Below are positions 16,699 to 25,561 of a DNA stretch of 60,388 bases, piece by piece (positions within the stretch are counted from its first letter, which is position 1; each line of letters opens with the position of its first letter). The notes below the pieces were generated by a model, which saw nothing but the letters and a program-made list of their open reading frames with translations, had not been told where the DNA came from and ran no database searches. The DNA comes from Haloarcula rubripromontorii (GTDB lineage Archaea; Halobacteriota; Halobacteria; Halobacteriales; Haloarculaceae): positions 1 through 60,388 of the forward strand of contig NZ_LIUF01000009.1 of the NCBI RefSeq assembly GCF_001280425.1. Reading direction: 5' to 3'. Both the position numbers and the translations under genes were made by a program.

Positions 16699-17094
16699 TC
16701 AGGCTGCGGTCTGTTCCATAACCGAGGCGACGCCGCCCATCGCGATCATCACAGCACCCGCCACGGCGACGGCCACCAGCCGAGTGAACAGCGGCCCGGT
16801 CCCGACGTTCGACAGCGCGATATCGGCGACTGGGACTTGCCAGATGGTAAACGCGGCGGCGAGGACGATAAGAACGACTCCGACTCCAAGCAGGGTTGGC
16901 CAGGGTCGTTCCACGTACCCGGACTCGGTGAGGATACCGGCGATACTACCGCCAAACAGTATCAGGCCGAAGACAGCCACCGGAAAGAGTCCGACGAACA
17001 CGCCAATTTCTGACAGTGCTAATCCCAGTGCGACAAACAGCGGCCACGGACTCGCGGTCGGATACTGGTCGCTTAGTCCCGGCTCCTCTACCAT
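16699..17094 (-). CDS. Four-TM cox-locus membrane protein (DUF7541-like)
   Basis: The product has 131 residues from the ATG at 17094 (MVEEPGLSDQYPTASPWPLF). A longer frame from 17148 adds a polar, basic extension and is not favoured. Four hydrophobic segments are visible (about 18-38, 40-55, 68-88 and 103-125). It lies 63 bases upstream of the 83-residue protein on the same strand. Together with coxA the three genes form a probable transcription unit. Function unknown beyond its association with the terminal oxidase. Confidence 0.65.
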   Translation of the reverse strand: MVEEPGLSDQYPTASPWPLFVALGLALSEIGVFVGLFPVAVFGLILFGGSIAGILTESGYVERPWPTLLGVGVVLIVLAAAFTIWQVPVADIALSNVGTGPLFTRLVAVAVAGAVMIAMGGVASVMEQTAA

Positions 17095-17183
17095 ACCAGT
17101 TCTTGTGGCCGACTCGGCATATGTCCATCGGACTGCGCCCGTGGGCACAAACTATTTGTTCACCATCCGGCTTGGTGGGAGTA

Positions 17184-19718
17184 ATGAGTACACGCACGGT
17201 CGAACGGGTCGACGGCTGGGAGTCGGTTCCGTTCGACGGCGGGTTCGCGGGCCTGCAGGACCTCGCCGGACAGGAGTTCTCCGGCGCGGTCATCGCGGGT
17301 CCGACGCGCCTGTTCATGTTGAACGGGACCGTCGTCGGCGTCCTCGACGGCACCATCGAGGATTTCGAGGACGCGTCAGGAACAGCCAAACGGTCACCGC
17401 ACGAGGCGTTGCCACTGCTTGCAGTGATGCAGGAGCGCGCCGACGAGGTGAAAGCACAGTACTACACTGAAGATACAGCGCTTGCAGAAGTCGACCAGAC
17501 ACTGTCGAGCGGGAACTTTACCGGCTTTATCGAACTCTCCGAGAACGTCCTCTCGGGCGACTACTACACTGTTTACCATCAGGGCCGCTCTATGAGCGTC
17601 GCCTGGGTCGGCAACTCAGATACGCTGCTCACCGATGACGAGGCGTTCGAGACAGCCAACGACGAGGTCGGCATCTACGAGGTCATGCCGGTCGACATCG
17701 AGCCGATTGAGATTCCGGAACCGCCGGACGACGAAGCGGACGCGCAGTCAGCGGACCCAACGGCCGCCGGCGTCGACCCGCTTGACGCTGATGAGGCGGC
17801 TGTCGCCGACGAACCGGCCGACACTGGTGCCGCAGACGCCACGCCGGCAAGCGAGGCAGAACCCGACGGGGCAACGCAACACGACGATGTCAGCGACGAC
17901 CCTGTGGAACCATCCTCGAACCCGGACTCCGTCGAAGAGACTGTAGCCGATGGAACCGACGATGCTGGACAGGCCCAGACCGAAACAGAGTCGACACCGG
18001 ACCGTGGCCCCGCAAGCGGTGGCCCGCCGGGATCGAAAGCCGCCGGCGCGACTCCGGACCGGTCCCGCCGCAGTTCCGGGTCAGATGCGCAACCGAACGT
18101 TGACGAAAGCCCGAAAGCGGATACCCGGCCAGACAGTGGATCGACCGACCGGGAAACAGAAGTTCCCGACACCGCGACACAGACGGAACCCGACCGCGAC
18201 GCCACCGAACGGGAGACCGGAGTGCGTGAGAATAGCGGGGAAACCGAGCAGCAACGCCCGGCGACTGAGCCGTCACAGACACAGGGGGCCCAGCACGCCA
18301 GCGCACGAAGCGCCTCACCACGGAGCGACCAGGCGGATTCGACAGAACGTCGCGCCCAACCGGGAGACGCGAAACCGACCCAGAGCACCGAGTCACGACC
18401 CTCCCAGCCACAGTCCGGGACTGCTACTCCGACGCCAGAAGGCGCTACTGGCGGGTCAAGTGCGGATCTTGAGACGCGTTCGGTCCCGTCGCTGGACCCG
18501 AACAAGTCCGGCGGTGCGCAGGAAAGCACAGCCACCAGCGTATCACCCACGCAGACGCCACCGACGGGTGGGAAACAGGCGTCGACACCGCGACGTGACC
18601 AGCCGGCACAGGACGACTCGACGCCGTCGACCGAATCCAGCGTCCAGGGACCAGCACCGGCTCAGGAAAGCCGTGGGACAACCGAGAAGGACCCACAGCC
18701 GGCCGATGCGCCGCAGCCACAGCCGTCGACAGGGGAGCAACAACAGTCGACTGCCAGTGAGGAACCGAACCCACGCGACCAGGAACGCGTGAGGGAACTG
18801 GAATCTGAACTCGAGCAGCGAGCCGAGACGGTGTCGGAACTCGAATCGGAACTCACCGATCTGGAGGCGACGAATCAGGAACTCCGGGACGAGCGCGACC
18901 GACTGGAGTCAGAGCTAGCCGACGCGCGGGCCGAAATCGACCGGCTGGAGGAACAGCTCGACGAGCAAAACGATACCGCTGCAGGTGGGACCCGGCTCAG
19001 CGCCGGCGAGGCGATAAACGGGACGAACCTCTTCGTCAGATACGATTCGAAAGGCAAGGCGACGCTTGAGGAGGCCAAGGACGGCGAGGCGAGCCGCGAG
19101 GAGGTCGAGGCGAATCTCAGGCTGGAGTATCACACGCAGTTCGAGGCCGAGGGCGCAGCGGTCAACGGGACGCCCTTCGAGGAGTTCCTCGAAGACAGCA
19201 TCCAGTACCGCTTTGTTAACTGGCTCATCCGGAACCTCCTCTATGAGATTCGAGATACTGGCCACGCGGGGGCCATGAAAGACCTCTATGAGGGGCTTCC
19301 GGCTATCGACCGCGCCGAACTGAACGGCAACGTCACAGTGACCTACACGGAAGACGGGCAGGAGAACCGCTCGCAGGAACGGTTCGATGTGGTCGTCCGC
19401 GACCGGATGGGGAACCCGCTGGTCGTCGCAAACATCAACGACTCGCGCGAACCGGCCTCCGAGGGCCAGATGTCGGACCTCATCCGGAACGCCGAGCGGG
19501 TCGGTAACGCCTCCGGGTCGCTTGCGTCGGCGTTTCTCGTCACGAGCAGTTTCTTCGAGCCGGGCGCGCTCGAAACCGCCGAAGAAGCTACCTCCAGTGG
19601 ACTGTTCAACCGGGATAAGCGCAAGAGCTTCGTGAACATCTCACGGAAAAAGGGCTTTCACCTCTGTCTGTTAGAAGCGAGAAACCAGGAGTTCCACCTG
19701 GCAGTCCCGGAACTCTGA
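17184..19718 (+). CDS. 844-residue modular protein with disordered linker, coiled coil and nuclease-like C-terminal domain
   Basis: The start is the ATG at 17184; the frame is open further upstream, but that part overlaps the promoter. Residues 1-175 form a globular alpha/beta domain (FSGAVIAGPTRLFMLNGTVV; YYTVYHQGRSMSVAWVG). Residues about 180-530 are a low-complexity linker rich in D, E, T, P, S, Q and A, without hydrophobic core. Residues 535-630 are a heptad coiled coil (LESELEQRAETVSELESEL). Residues 640-844 are a second globular domain with RFDVVVRDRMGNPLVVANIN and AFLVTSSFFEPGALETA. The latter resembles a PD-(D/E)XK or Mrr-type fold, but the expected ExK is replaced by NIN. Function unknown. 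No signal peptide or membrane segment is seen. It is convergent with the HTH gene at 19728. Confidence 0.75.
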   Translation: MSTRTVERVDGWESVPFDGGFAGLQDLAGQEFSGAVIAGPTRLFMLNGTVVGVLDGTIEDFEDASGTAKRSPHEALPLLAVMQERADEVKAQYYTEDTALAEVDQTLSSGNFTGFIELSENVLSGDYYTVYHQGRSMSVAWVGNSDTLLTDDEAFETANDEVGIYEVMPVDIEPIEIPEPPDDEADAQSADPTAAGVDPLDADEAAVADEPADTGAADATPASEAEPDGATQHDDVSDDPVEPSSNPDSVEETVADGTDDAGQAQTETESTPDRGPASGGPPGSKAAGATPDRSRRSSGSDAQPNVDESPKADTRPDSGSTDRETEVPDTATQTEPDRDATERETGVRENSGETEQQRPATEPSQTQGAQHASARSASPRSDQADSTERRAQPGDAKPTQSTESRPSQPQSGTATPTPEGATGGSSADLETRSVPSLDPNKSGGAQESTATSVSPTQTPPTGGKQASTPRRDQPAQDDSTPSTESSVQGPAPAQESRGTTEKDPQPADAPQPQPSTGEQQQSTASEEPNPRDQERVRELESELEQRAETVSELESELTDLEATNQELRDERDRLESELADARAEIDRLEEQLDEQNDTAAGGTRLSAGEAINGTNLFVRYDSKGKATLEEAKDGEASREEVEANLRLEYHTQFEAEGAAVNGTPFEEFLEDSIQYRFVNWLIRNLLYEIRDTGHAGAMKDLYEGLPAIDRAELNGNVTVTYTEDGQENRSQERFDVVVRDRMGNPLVVANINDSREPASEGQMSDLIRNAERVGNASGSLASAFLVTSSFFEPGALETAEEATSSGLFNRDKRKSFVNISRKKGFHLCLLEARNQEFHLAVPEL

Positions 19719-19727
19719 GAAAGAAGC

Positions 19728-20033
19728 TTAGCCTTCGATTTCGGCCGCGTCTTCGATCTTCATACCTTCGAGCTTGTCGATGATTTCGTCGACCTTCTCG
19801 TCGAGATCGTCGACGAACTCACCGGTCTGTTCGGTCGTGATCGCACCCTGGCTGGAGGGCTCGATGAGGTTCTCCTCTTCGAGAACGCGCAGGGAGTACC
19901 GCACCTTGTGGTGCGGGTAGCCGGTTTCGTTGGACATCTTCACGATACCGATAGGCTCGTTCTCGATAACCATGCGGAGCACCTGCAAGTGGCGCTCTAG
20001 CATGTCAACTTCCTTTTCAAGCCTGTCTATCAT
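19728..20033 (-). CDS. Winged-helix DNA-binding protein (101 aa)
   Basis: The start is ATG 20033. The longer frame from 20156 would span a clear promoter: a minus-strand TTTAAAT element near 20061-20067, about 30 bases before this ATG. Residues 1-25 form a short coiled coil, followed by a winged helix (VKMSNETGYPHHKVRYSLRV) and an acidic C-terminal helix (VDDLDEKVDEIIDKLEG). The architecture is that of a small dimeric archaeal transcription factor. It diverges from purA with 178 bases between the starts, so it may influence purA. Targets are unknown. Confidence 0.75.
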   Translation of the reverse strand: MIDRLEKEVDMLERHLQVLRMVIENEPIGIVKMSNETGYPHHKVRYSLRVLEEENLIEPSSQGAITTEQTGEFVDDLDEKVDEIIDKLEGMKIEDAAEIEG

Positions 20034-20211
20034 GGCAATTGTTAACTTGTGTTTGCGGTATTTAAAGGTTCTCCCTCGGAGAATCGCTACAACGTTGATA
20101 CGTTCGAACAGGGGTGTCTTAAAACCGTCGTAACGGTTCACATGGGTACTGCTCACGAGCGTGAGTTCCGGACCGTAATCTGTTTATCACGGTGGCTGGA
20201 AGGTGCGTGCG

Positions 20212-21588
20212 ATGACCGTAACCATCGTCGGCTCACAGCTCGGCGACGAAGGGAAGGGCGGCATCGTCGACCTGTACGGTGACGACGTAGATGTCGTCGC
20301 GCGCTATCAGGGCGGCGACAACGCCGGCCACACCGTCGTCCACGAGGGCGAGGAGTACAAGCTCTCGCTGGTTCCGAGCGGAGCCATCCGCGGCAAGGTC
20401 GGCGTACTCGGCAACGGGTGTGTCGTCAATCCGCGAACGCTGTTCGACGAGATAGACACGCTTCAGGAACGCGGCCTCGACCCGGACGTTCGCATCGCCG
20501 AACGAGCACACGTCATTCTCCCGTTCCACCGCGTGCTCGACGGTATCGAGGAGGAAGTAAAGAGCGAAACCGATCAGGAAGTCGGGACGACGGGCCGCGG
20601 TATCGGCCCGACCTACGAGGACAAAGCCGGTCGGCGCGGCGTCCGCGTCGGCGACCTGCTCGACCCGGACGTACTCCGGGAACGCCTCGAATACGTCGTC
20701 CCGCAAAAGCGGGCTGTCGTCGAGGACGTGTACGACCTCGACATCGACGAGCTTGACGACCCGGACGCCTTCGACGTGGACGCCATCTTCGAGGAGTTCC
20801 GCGAGTTCGGCCGCCGCTTCGAGGCCGAAGATATGACCGTCAACGCCGGAGCGTTCCTCAGCGCGACCATCGACGAGGGGCAGAACGTCATGCTCGAGGG
20901 CGCACAGGGGACCATCATCGACATCGACCACGGGAACTATCCCTACGTCACCTCTTCGAACCCGACGGCCGGTGGCGCGGCGACCGGGACCGGACTCAGC
21001 CCCGGCGTCGTCGGTGACGGCGAGGTTATCGGTATCGTGAAGGCATACCTCACCCGAGTCGGCAGCGGCCCGCTCCCGACCGAACTCGGCGGCGTCGTCG
21101 GCGATACGCCCGGCTACGACGAACAGGGCGAAGGCGAAAACGAGGAACTGGCGAACTACATCCGTGAGGAGGGGGGCGAGTACGGCACTGTTACCGGTCG
21201 TCCGCGGCGAGTCGGCTGGCTCGACCTGCCGATGCTCCGCCACTCCACGCGGGTTTCCGGTTTTACCGGCCTCGCCATCAACCACCTCGATGTCCTCGCC
21301 GGCCTCGACGAAGTGAAGGTCGGCCACACCTACACGCTCGACGGCGAGGAGTTGGCGTCGATGCCCGCGACCACCGAGCAGTGGAAGCGCTGTGAAGCCA
21401 ATTTCAAGTCCTTCGACGGGTGGCCCGAGGTCGACTGGGCGGACGCCGCCGACGAGGGGTACGAGGCGCTGCCGGAGAACGCGAAAACCTACGTCGAATA
21501 CATCGAGTCCGAACTCGACACCCCGGCCTACGCCATCGGCGTCGGCCCCGGCCGCGGCGAAACTATCGTCCGCGAGCAGCCGTTCTAG
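20212..21588 (+). CDS. purA: Adenylosuccinate synthase
   Basis: This enzyme catalyses the GTP-dependent conversion of IMP and aspartate to adenylosuccinate, the first step from IMP to AMP. The 458-residue product starts with the P-loop GSQLGDEGKGG (7-17) and the nearby GNAGHT-type motif appears as DNAGHTVV. Further signatures are GTTGRGIGPTYEDKAGRRG and the C-terminal GVGPGRGETI. The ATG at 20212 is chosen over GTG 20203, because a TTTATC TATA element (20183-20188) lies 26 bases upstream of the ATG, consistent with a leaderless mRNA. Length is normal for the family. Confidence 0.97.
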   Translation: MTVTIVGSQLGDEGKGGIVDLYGDDVDVVARYQGGDNAGHTVVHEGEEYKLSLVPSGAIRGKVGVLGNGCVVNPRTLFDEIDTLQERGLDPDVRIAERAHVILPFHRVLDGIEEEVKSETDQEVGTTGRGIGPTYEDKAGRRGVRVGDLLDPDVLRERLEYVVPQKRAVVEDVYDLDIDELDDPDAFDVDAIFEEFREFGRRFEAEDMTVNAGAFLSATIDEGQNVMLEGAQGTIIDIDHGNYPYVTSSNPTAGGAATGTGLSPGVVGDGEVIGIVKAYLTRVGSGPLPTELGGVVGDTPGYDEQGEGENEELANYIREEGGEYGTVTGRPRRVGWLDLPMLRHSTRVSGFTGLAINHLDVLAGLDEVKVGHTYTLDGEELASMPATTEQWKRCEANFKSFDGWPEVDWADAADEGYEALPENAKTYVEYIESELDTPAYAIGVGPGRGETIVREQPF

Positions 21589-21699
21589 CAGGCGCTCCGT
21601 TCTGACTCGACGGTCGAGTTCACACACGATTACCCGGCGACGGGGCGATACCACTGGGAGAGCGGCAGACTTTTGCGACCGCCGGTCTTGGTCGAATGT

Positions 21700-21894
21700 A
21701 TGAAAGAGGACCTGATGGAAATTATCTGCTGCCCTCTGGACAAGCACGACCTCGACCTCGAAGTGACGGAGCGCGACGACGGCGAGATTCTGTCGGGCGA
21801 ACTCGTCTGCACCGAGTGCGGTGAGACGTTCCCCATCGAGGACGGCATCCCGAACCTGCTCCCGCCGGACATGCGCGACGAGGCACCGGCCTGA
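21700..21894 (+). CDS. Trm112-family methyltransferase activator
   Basis: This 64-residue zinc-binding protein has cysteines in ICCPLDKHDL at the N-terminus and LVCTECGETFPIEDGIPNLL at the C-terminus. This is the classic Trm112/YcaR arrangement. Trm112 proteins bind and activate several SAM-dependent methyltransferases acting on tRNA, rRNA and translation factors; haloarchaeal Trm112 is known to serve many partners. The ATG at 21700 gives the standard length. It lies 111 bases downstream of purA and 33 bases before the next gene. Confidence 0.85.
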   Translation: MKEDLMEIICCPLDKHDLDLEVTERDDGEILSGELVCTECGETFPIEDGIPNLLPPDMRDEAPA

Positions 21895-21927
21895 ACCTTT
21901 TTTTCCTCGCCACGCGGAGTCACGTCC

Positions 21928-22491
21928 GTGCCTGACTCCCTGCCCGTGCACCTCAACCGGACGGACATCCACAGTCTGGAAGTTCCAAACGAGTTCGACG
22001 CGACAGGGAGTTTCGACGTTCGATTAGTCAACCACGGCGAGGCCCTGCACGTCCATCTTCATCTCGACGACTCGCTCTCTTCTGTCGCGTCGCTCGACGC
22101 CACAAACCACCACGTACGGACCGAAACCGATCGATTAGTCAGAGTGACTGTCGACGGTGACGGGCCAGTCCGTGGCAAGCTAAAGGTCGTGACCGGATAC
22201 GGCGCCGAGACCCGATACATCGACATCTATATTCCGGAAGGTGGGACCGAGAACGAGCCAGTCATCGTCGACGACGAGCTGTCGAAACCACAGCCGAAAC
22301 CGGCGGCAGAATCAGAATCCAGCCTCGAAGACCTGTCTGCGGGACCGATACTGGCGGCTGGCGGTTTCACGGTCCTGGTTGCGGGACTCATCACGCTGGT
22401 GCTCACCGAGAGCGTGCTGTTGACCGTCGTCGCCGTACTCGCGGTCGCAATCGTCATAGGGCTCCTGTCCATCGCCGTTCGCTCCTCCTGA
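21928..22491 (+). CDS. Conserved-type membrane-anchored protein
   Basis: The 187-residue protein has a GTG start. Residues 1-110 look like a beta-sandwich (alternating hydrophobics, GSFDVRLVNHGEALHVHLHL). A Pro/Glu/Lys linker follows (about 110-130). Two C-terminal membrane helices occupy about 138-160 and 163-185. The soluble part resembles small Ig-like domains of haloarchaeal hypothetical proteins; no enzyme motif is seen. It is 33 bases downstream of the Trm112 gene and convergent with 22499-23575, with only 7 bases between stops. Confidence 0.6.
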   Translation: MPDSLPVHLNRTDIHSLEVPNEFDATGSFDVRLVNHGEALHVHLHLDDSLSSVASLDATNHHVRTETDRLVRVTVDGDGPVRGKLKVVTGYGAETRYIDIYIPEGGTENEPVIVDDELSKPQPKPAAESESSLEDLSAGPILAAGGFTVLVAGLITLVLTESVLLTVVAVLAVAIVIGLLSIAVRSS

Positions 22492-22498
22492 CGCCCCG

Positions 22499-23575
22499 CT
22501 ACTGTTCCGTCTCGACACCGCCGAGGTTCCCCTCGTCGTCAAACAGCTTTGCTCGCAGAAACCGTGTCCGGTACCGATTAGCTCCCTCGTAGATATCGGC
22601 TTCACGGATGTCGTCTGCCTCGCCGTCTGCGACGGCGTCGATGATCTCCTCGATCTGTTCTTTCTCGCTGGGCGTGAGTTCGAACTCGTAGGTCTGGGCC
22701 TGCTCGCCTTCGAGCTTCGTCCACTTGCGCGCGCCAGCGATGACAAGCGAGCAGGGTTCGCGGCAGGGGAACGCTCCAGACCCGCCGTCGACATCAAGCT
22801 CCGTTTCCTCGTCGTACTGCCACTCCCGGCGTTTGAGACACTGCGAGTCGTCACAGCAGGCCTCGGCGACCCAGTTGACGTGTTCGTAGCCGTCACCGCG
22901 GTCCCAGGTCTTGACGACGCCGTAAATCCCGGTCTGTCGGTCGACGGTGTCCCGCCAGTGAGTCACGTCAAGTTTGCCCTCCCGTTCGCGGTGCCAGTTC
23001 GAAATCGTGGCCGGATAGAACGCATCGACCGTCGTGACGAACTCACCCGCCGATAGCTCGTGGAATGTCCAGCCGGTCTGGAGCGACGGCGCTGTCTTGA
23101 GCGGTCGGTAGCCGTCGTCGTCGTCGTGTTTCGCGATTTCGCGCGCGTTGAGCGGGTCGTCGTACTCGTCAAGCGCGCTGGTGCCGACATCCGCGTCGGC
23201 GCGGTGCCGGACGCCGTAGGTTCGCTCCCCGTTGGAGAGGGAGACGGTGAGGTGAAGTTCGCCCCAGTTCGCGGCAACCCCATCGGCGAGGGCATCGTAG
23301 CGCTCGGCCACGTCCCGCTGCTCAGCACCTTCGAGCCAGCGGAGGAACGCCCAGCGGTCCGCCTTCTGGGGCGCTGTGGCGTGCCAGAAATACCAGTTTC
23401 GGACGTGCGGTGACTCCGCTGCCACCGTCCGAAGCGTTTCCTCGTCGATGCCGCTGTGGTTCACATCCGGTGTGCGGAACGTGTACCCGTCACTCTCGTG
23501 GGTCACGTGGAGGTCATCGAAGGTGATGCCATCGGGGGCAGTTGCCACCAGCGCGTCCACGTACTCGCCGTCCAT
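22499..23575 (-). CDS. DR2241-family protein, probable Fe-S protein linked to CbiX
   Basis: The 358-residue protein belongs to the DR2241 family, which is commonly found next to the sirohydrochlorin chelatase gene. A cysteine cluster is visible around 240-285: ACCDDSQCLKRREW, then AFPCREPCSLVIAGARKW. This is suited to a 4Fe-4S centre or zinc. The N-terminal half contains WYFWHATAPQKADRWAFLRW, typical of the family. The upstream cbiX gene is on the same strand 101 bases away, supporting a joint role in cobalamin or siroheme metabolism. The reaction is unknown. Confidence 0.8.
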   Translation of the reverse strand: MDGEYVDALVATAPDGITFDDLHVTHESDGYTFRTPDVNHSGIDEETLRTVAAESPHVRNWYFWHATAPQKADRWAFLRWLEGAEQRDVAERYDALADGVAANWGELHLTVSLSNGERTYGVRHRADADVGTSALDEYDDPLNAREIAKHDDDDGYRPLKTAPSLQTGWTFHELSAGEFVTTVDAFYPATISNWHREREGKLDVTHWRDTVDRQTGIYGVVKTWDRGDGYEHVNWVAEACCDDSQCLKRREWQYDEETELDVDGGSGAFPCREPCSLVIAGARKWTKLEGEQAQTYEFELTPSEKEQIEEIIDAVADGEADDIREADIYEGANRYRTRFLRAKLFDDEGNLGGVETEQ

Positions 23576-23676
23576 ACTGGAAAACAGTACTCAGTCGGCA
23601 AAAGTCGGCTGGTTCCGGCCAACCACCGGAAGAATCAGGTCCGGTCTCTGGCCCGGTAGCGGCAGTCGGCGACCCG

Positions 23677-24558
23677 TCAGTCGCCAGTCGCGGGCTTTGC
23701 GCCGCCGGTCTCCTCGCGCACCTGCTCGATGGCGCTGCGCACGTCTGCCCCCGCGTCAGCGGCCCGTTCGAGTACCACGTCAGCCATCAGTGGCTCCGTT
23801 CCGACCGCGCCGGCGTACCAGATATCGTGGCCCTCGACAGTGGTCGGCACGTCGTAGCCCGTCCGGTAGTCGTCGGTCAGGCCCATGTCCTCGGGGATGT
23901 CCTCCTGCGTGTGGAAGCCGTCGGCGATAAACAGCGGCACGACGACGATGTCGTCGCTCTCGAAGTAGTCCGCGACATCGTCGACCTCGGGGTCCTCGTC
24001 CATGAACAGCGACTGCACCTCGTCGAAGCGGTCCCGCTCGCGGATGCGGTCGGCGTGGTACTGGATGGCCTTCGCAGAGTTTTCGTTGCGCTCCGTCCCG
24101 TGGCCGACGACGGCGAGGCCGAACCCTTCGCCAACATCGGGATCGCCGGTGACAGACTCGGCTCGCTGGACGATGACATCGCTCATCGAATCGTGCGTTC
24201 CGACCGGGCCACAGTAGTGGACCGTTTGGCCCGTGTCCTCGGCGGCAAGCGTCGCGTTGGTCGCGCTTGTCCCGTCGGAGTCCCACAGCTCGGGGTCCCA
24301 GTCCTCCAGCCGGAACTCCCGGGGAATGACCTGTTCGGTGAAGTACCCCTCCGAGATGAACAGCGGGACCAGATACACCTCCTCGGCGTCAACGGTCCGC
24401 AACGCCTCTCGGAACGACGGTTCCTCCTTCCAGAAGGACTCACGGACTTCGCCGAACGCGCCGGTCGCCCTGATGGTGTCCGCGTGGTCGTACGTGGGCG
24501 TACTCGACTCGGCGTTTAGATGGGAGCCGTGGGCCGCGATAACGAGTGCTTCGTCCAT
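23677..24558 (-). CDS. cbiX: Sirohydrochlorin cobaltochelatase, tandem CbiX domains
   Basis: The enzyme inserts Co2+ (or Ni/Fe in relatives) into sirohydrochlorin on the anaerobic cobalamin route. The 293-residue product holds two CbiX domains. The first begins ALVIAAHGSH with VYLVPLFISEGYFTE; the second has LAVVGHGTERNENS with IVVVPLFIADGFHT. The catalytic His lies in AHGSH and GHGTE. ATG 24558 is chosen over 24606 because the family starts directly at the first beta strand. Its product feeds B12 synthesis, which the methylmalonyl-CoA mutase at 10632 requires. Confidence 0.9.
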   Translation of the reverse strand: MDEALVIAAHGSHLNAESSTPTYDHADTIRATGAFGEVRESFWKEEPSFREALRTVDAEEVYLVPLFISEGYFTEQVIPREFRLEDWDPELWDSDGTSATNATLAAEDTGQTVHYCGPVGTHDSMSDVIVQRAESVTGDPDVGEGFGLAVVGHGTERNENSAKAIQYHADRIRERDRFDEVQSLFMDEDPEVDDVADYFESDDIVVVPLFIADGFHTQEDIPEDMGLTDDYRTGYDVPTTVEGHDIWYAGAVGTEPLMADVVLERAADAGADVRSAIEQVREETGGAKPATGD

Positions 24559-24672
24559 ACCCTTCGATTGGAGCGAGTCGTCCTTAGGGCCTTCGTTGAC
24601 CTGCACAGATAGCCGGCGGGCTGTGCAACGTTGCGCGCCGAAAGTGTGTATTTGTCGACCGCTTCCGCCAGG

Positions 24673-24831
24673 TCACAGCCCGAACAGGAGGATGTAGAAC
24701 AGTAGTCCAGCGGCCGCAAGCAGTGCCGCGTGTCCCAGCGCGCCGGCAGCGACGACGATACCGCCGAGGACCCGCTCCGCTGCTCCCAGGGGCTGTCCGA
24801 ACGCCTTCCGCTCTCGTTGTGCAATCGCCAT
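24673..24831 (-). CDS. 52-residue membrane protein upstream of cbiX
   Basis: A complete ORF runs from ATG 24831 to TGA at 24673-24675. It starts MAIAQRERKAFGQPLGAAER and continues into a long Ala/Gly/Leu-rich hydrophobic stretch (about 21-52) that can form one or two short helices. It lies 114 bases upstream of cbiX on the same strand. A small helical membrane protein next to cobalt chelatase could be a minor transporter-associated protein, but nothing in the sequence proves that. Confidence 0.5.
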   Translation of the reverse strand: MAIAQRERKAFGQPLGAAERVLGGIVVAAGALGHAALLAAAGLLFYILLFGL

Positions 24832-25028
24832 TGGTGTTCCCTCATGTAGAGAGTGGACGCCGAGGGGGACAAACCCACAGGTCTGTTCTCACTCGCTGGG
24901 AGTGGGGCCGCAGTTCTGAGGGGGCAGCGCGCCCGTGTGGCGATTATAGCTCGACGCCGCCTCCGCTCCCCGCGGTCGCCCGCCGCCGATAGAACGACTT
25001 TTGCCCGCGCCGGGCGTGGCCGCCATCA

Positions 25029-25514
25029 ATGTCACTCGCCGCCGCGACCAGGGACGCCGTCCGCGAGCGCCCGTTTCTCTACGACGCACTTCGAGCGGGC
25101 GTCGTCAACTACACAGCTGCTGCACGGTCGCTCGACGTCGATGGCGAGGAGGAGGCGATTGCCACTGCGCTCCGTCGGTTCGCCGAGGAACTGGACGACG
25201 ACCCGGCCCACGAGAGCGACGCCCGCGTGTCGATGAAGAGTGGGCTTGGGCGGGTCGAATCGCTCGACGCTGAGTCGGCTATCGCCCTCCAGGTTGGAGA
25301 CGCTGCCTACGCCGAGGACGCCGGCTCACTGACGGGTATCGTCGCCACCGGCGACCTCTCGCCCCCGGCGCTGGCCGAGGTGCTGGGCCGCCTGCGGGCG
25401 GCGGACATTTCGGTCGACGCCGCCGGCGTCACCGAGGACGCGCTCGTCGTGGTCGTGAGTCGCCGCTCGGGGCCGGACGCGCTCCGTGTCGTCGAGGCGG
25501 TGGTGCAGGGATGA
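25029..25514 (+). CDS. Conserved-type haloarchaeal protein with possible ACT-like fold
   Basis: The 161-residue protein has an N-terminal helical part starting MSLAAATRDAVRERPFLYDA. Residues about 85-160 form a beta-alpha-beta pattern (TGIVATGDLSPPALAEVLG; ALVVVVSRRSGPDALRVVEA) reminiscent of ACT-type regulatory domains. A T-rich CTTTTGC element (about 24999-25005) lies about 27 bases before the ATG. It ends 47 bases before cysS and may be co-transcribed, although cysS has its own TATA-like element. Function not recognised. Confidence 0.65.
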   Translation: MSLAAATRDAVRERPFLYDALRAGVVNYTAAARSLDVDGEEEAIATALRRFAEELDDDPAHESDARVSMKSGLGRVESLDAESAIALQVGDAAYAEDAGSLTGIVATGDLSPPALAEVLGRLRAADISVDAAGVTEDALVVVVSRRSGPDALRVVEAVVQG

Positions 25515-25561
25515 GTCGCCTTCCGACGGCTTAAAGCGGGCGGACGCAGTTCCACCCGATA

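Noticed and set aside
20233-21972. Very long open frame antisense to purA (minus strand, 579 codons)
   Set aside because: It is a shadow of GC-rich codon use in purA, whose motifs are unmistakable. The antisense product has no recognisable domain or promoter.
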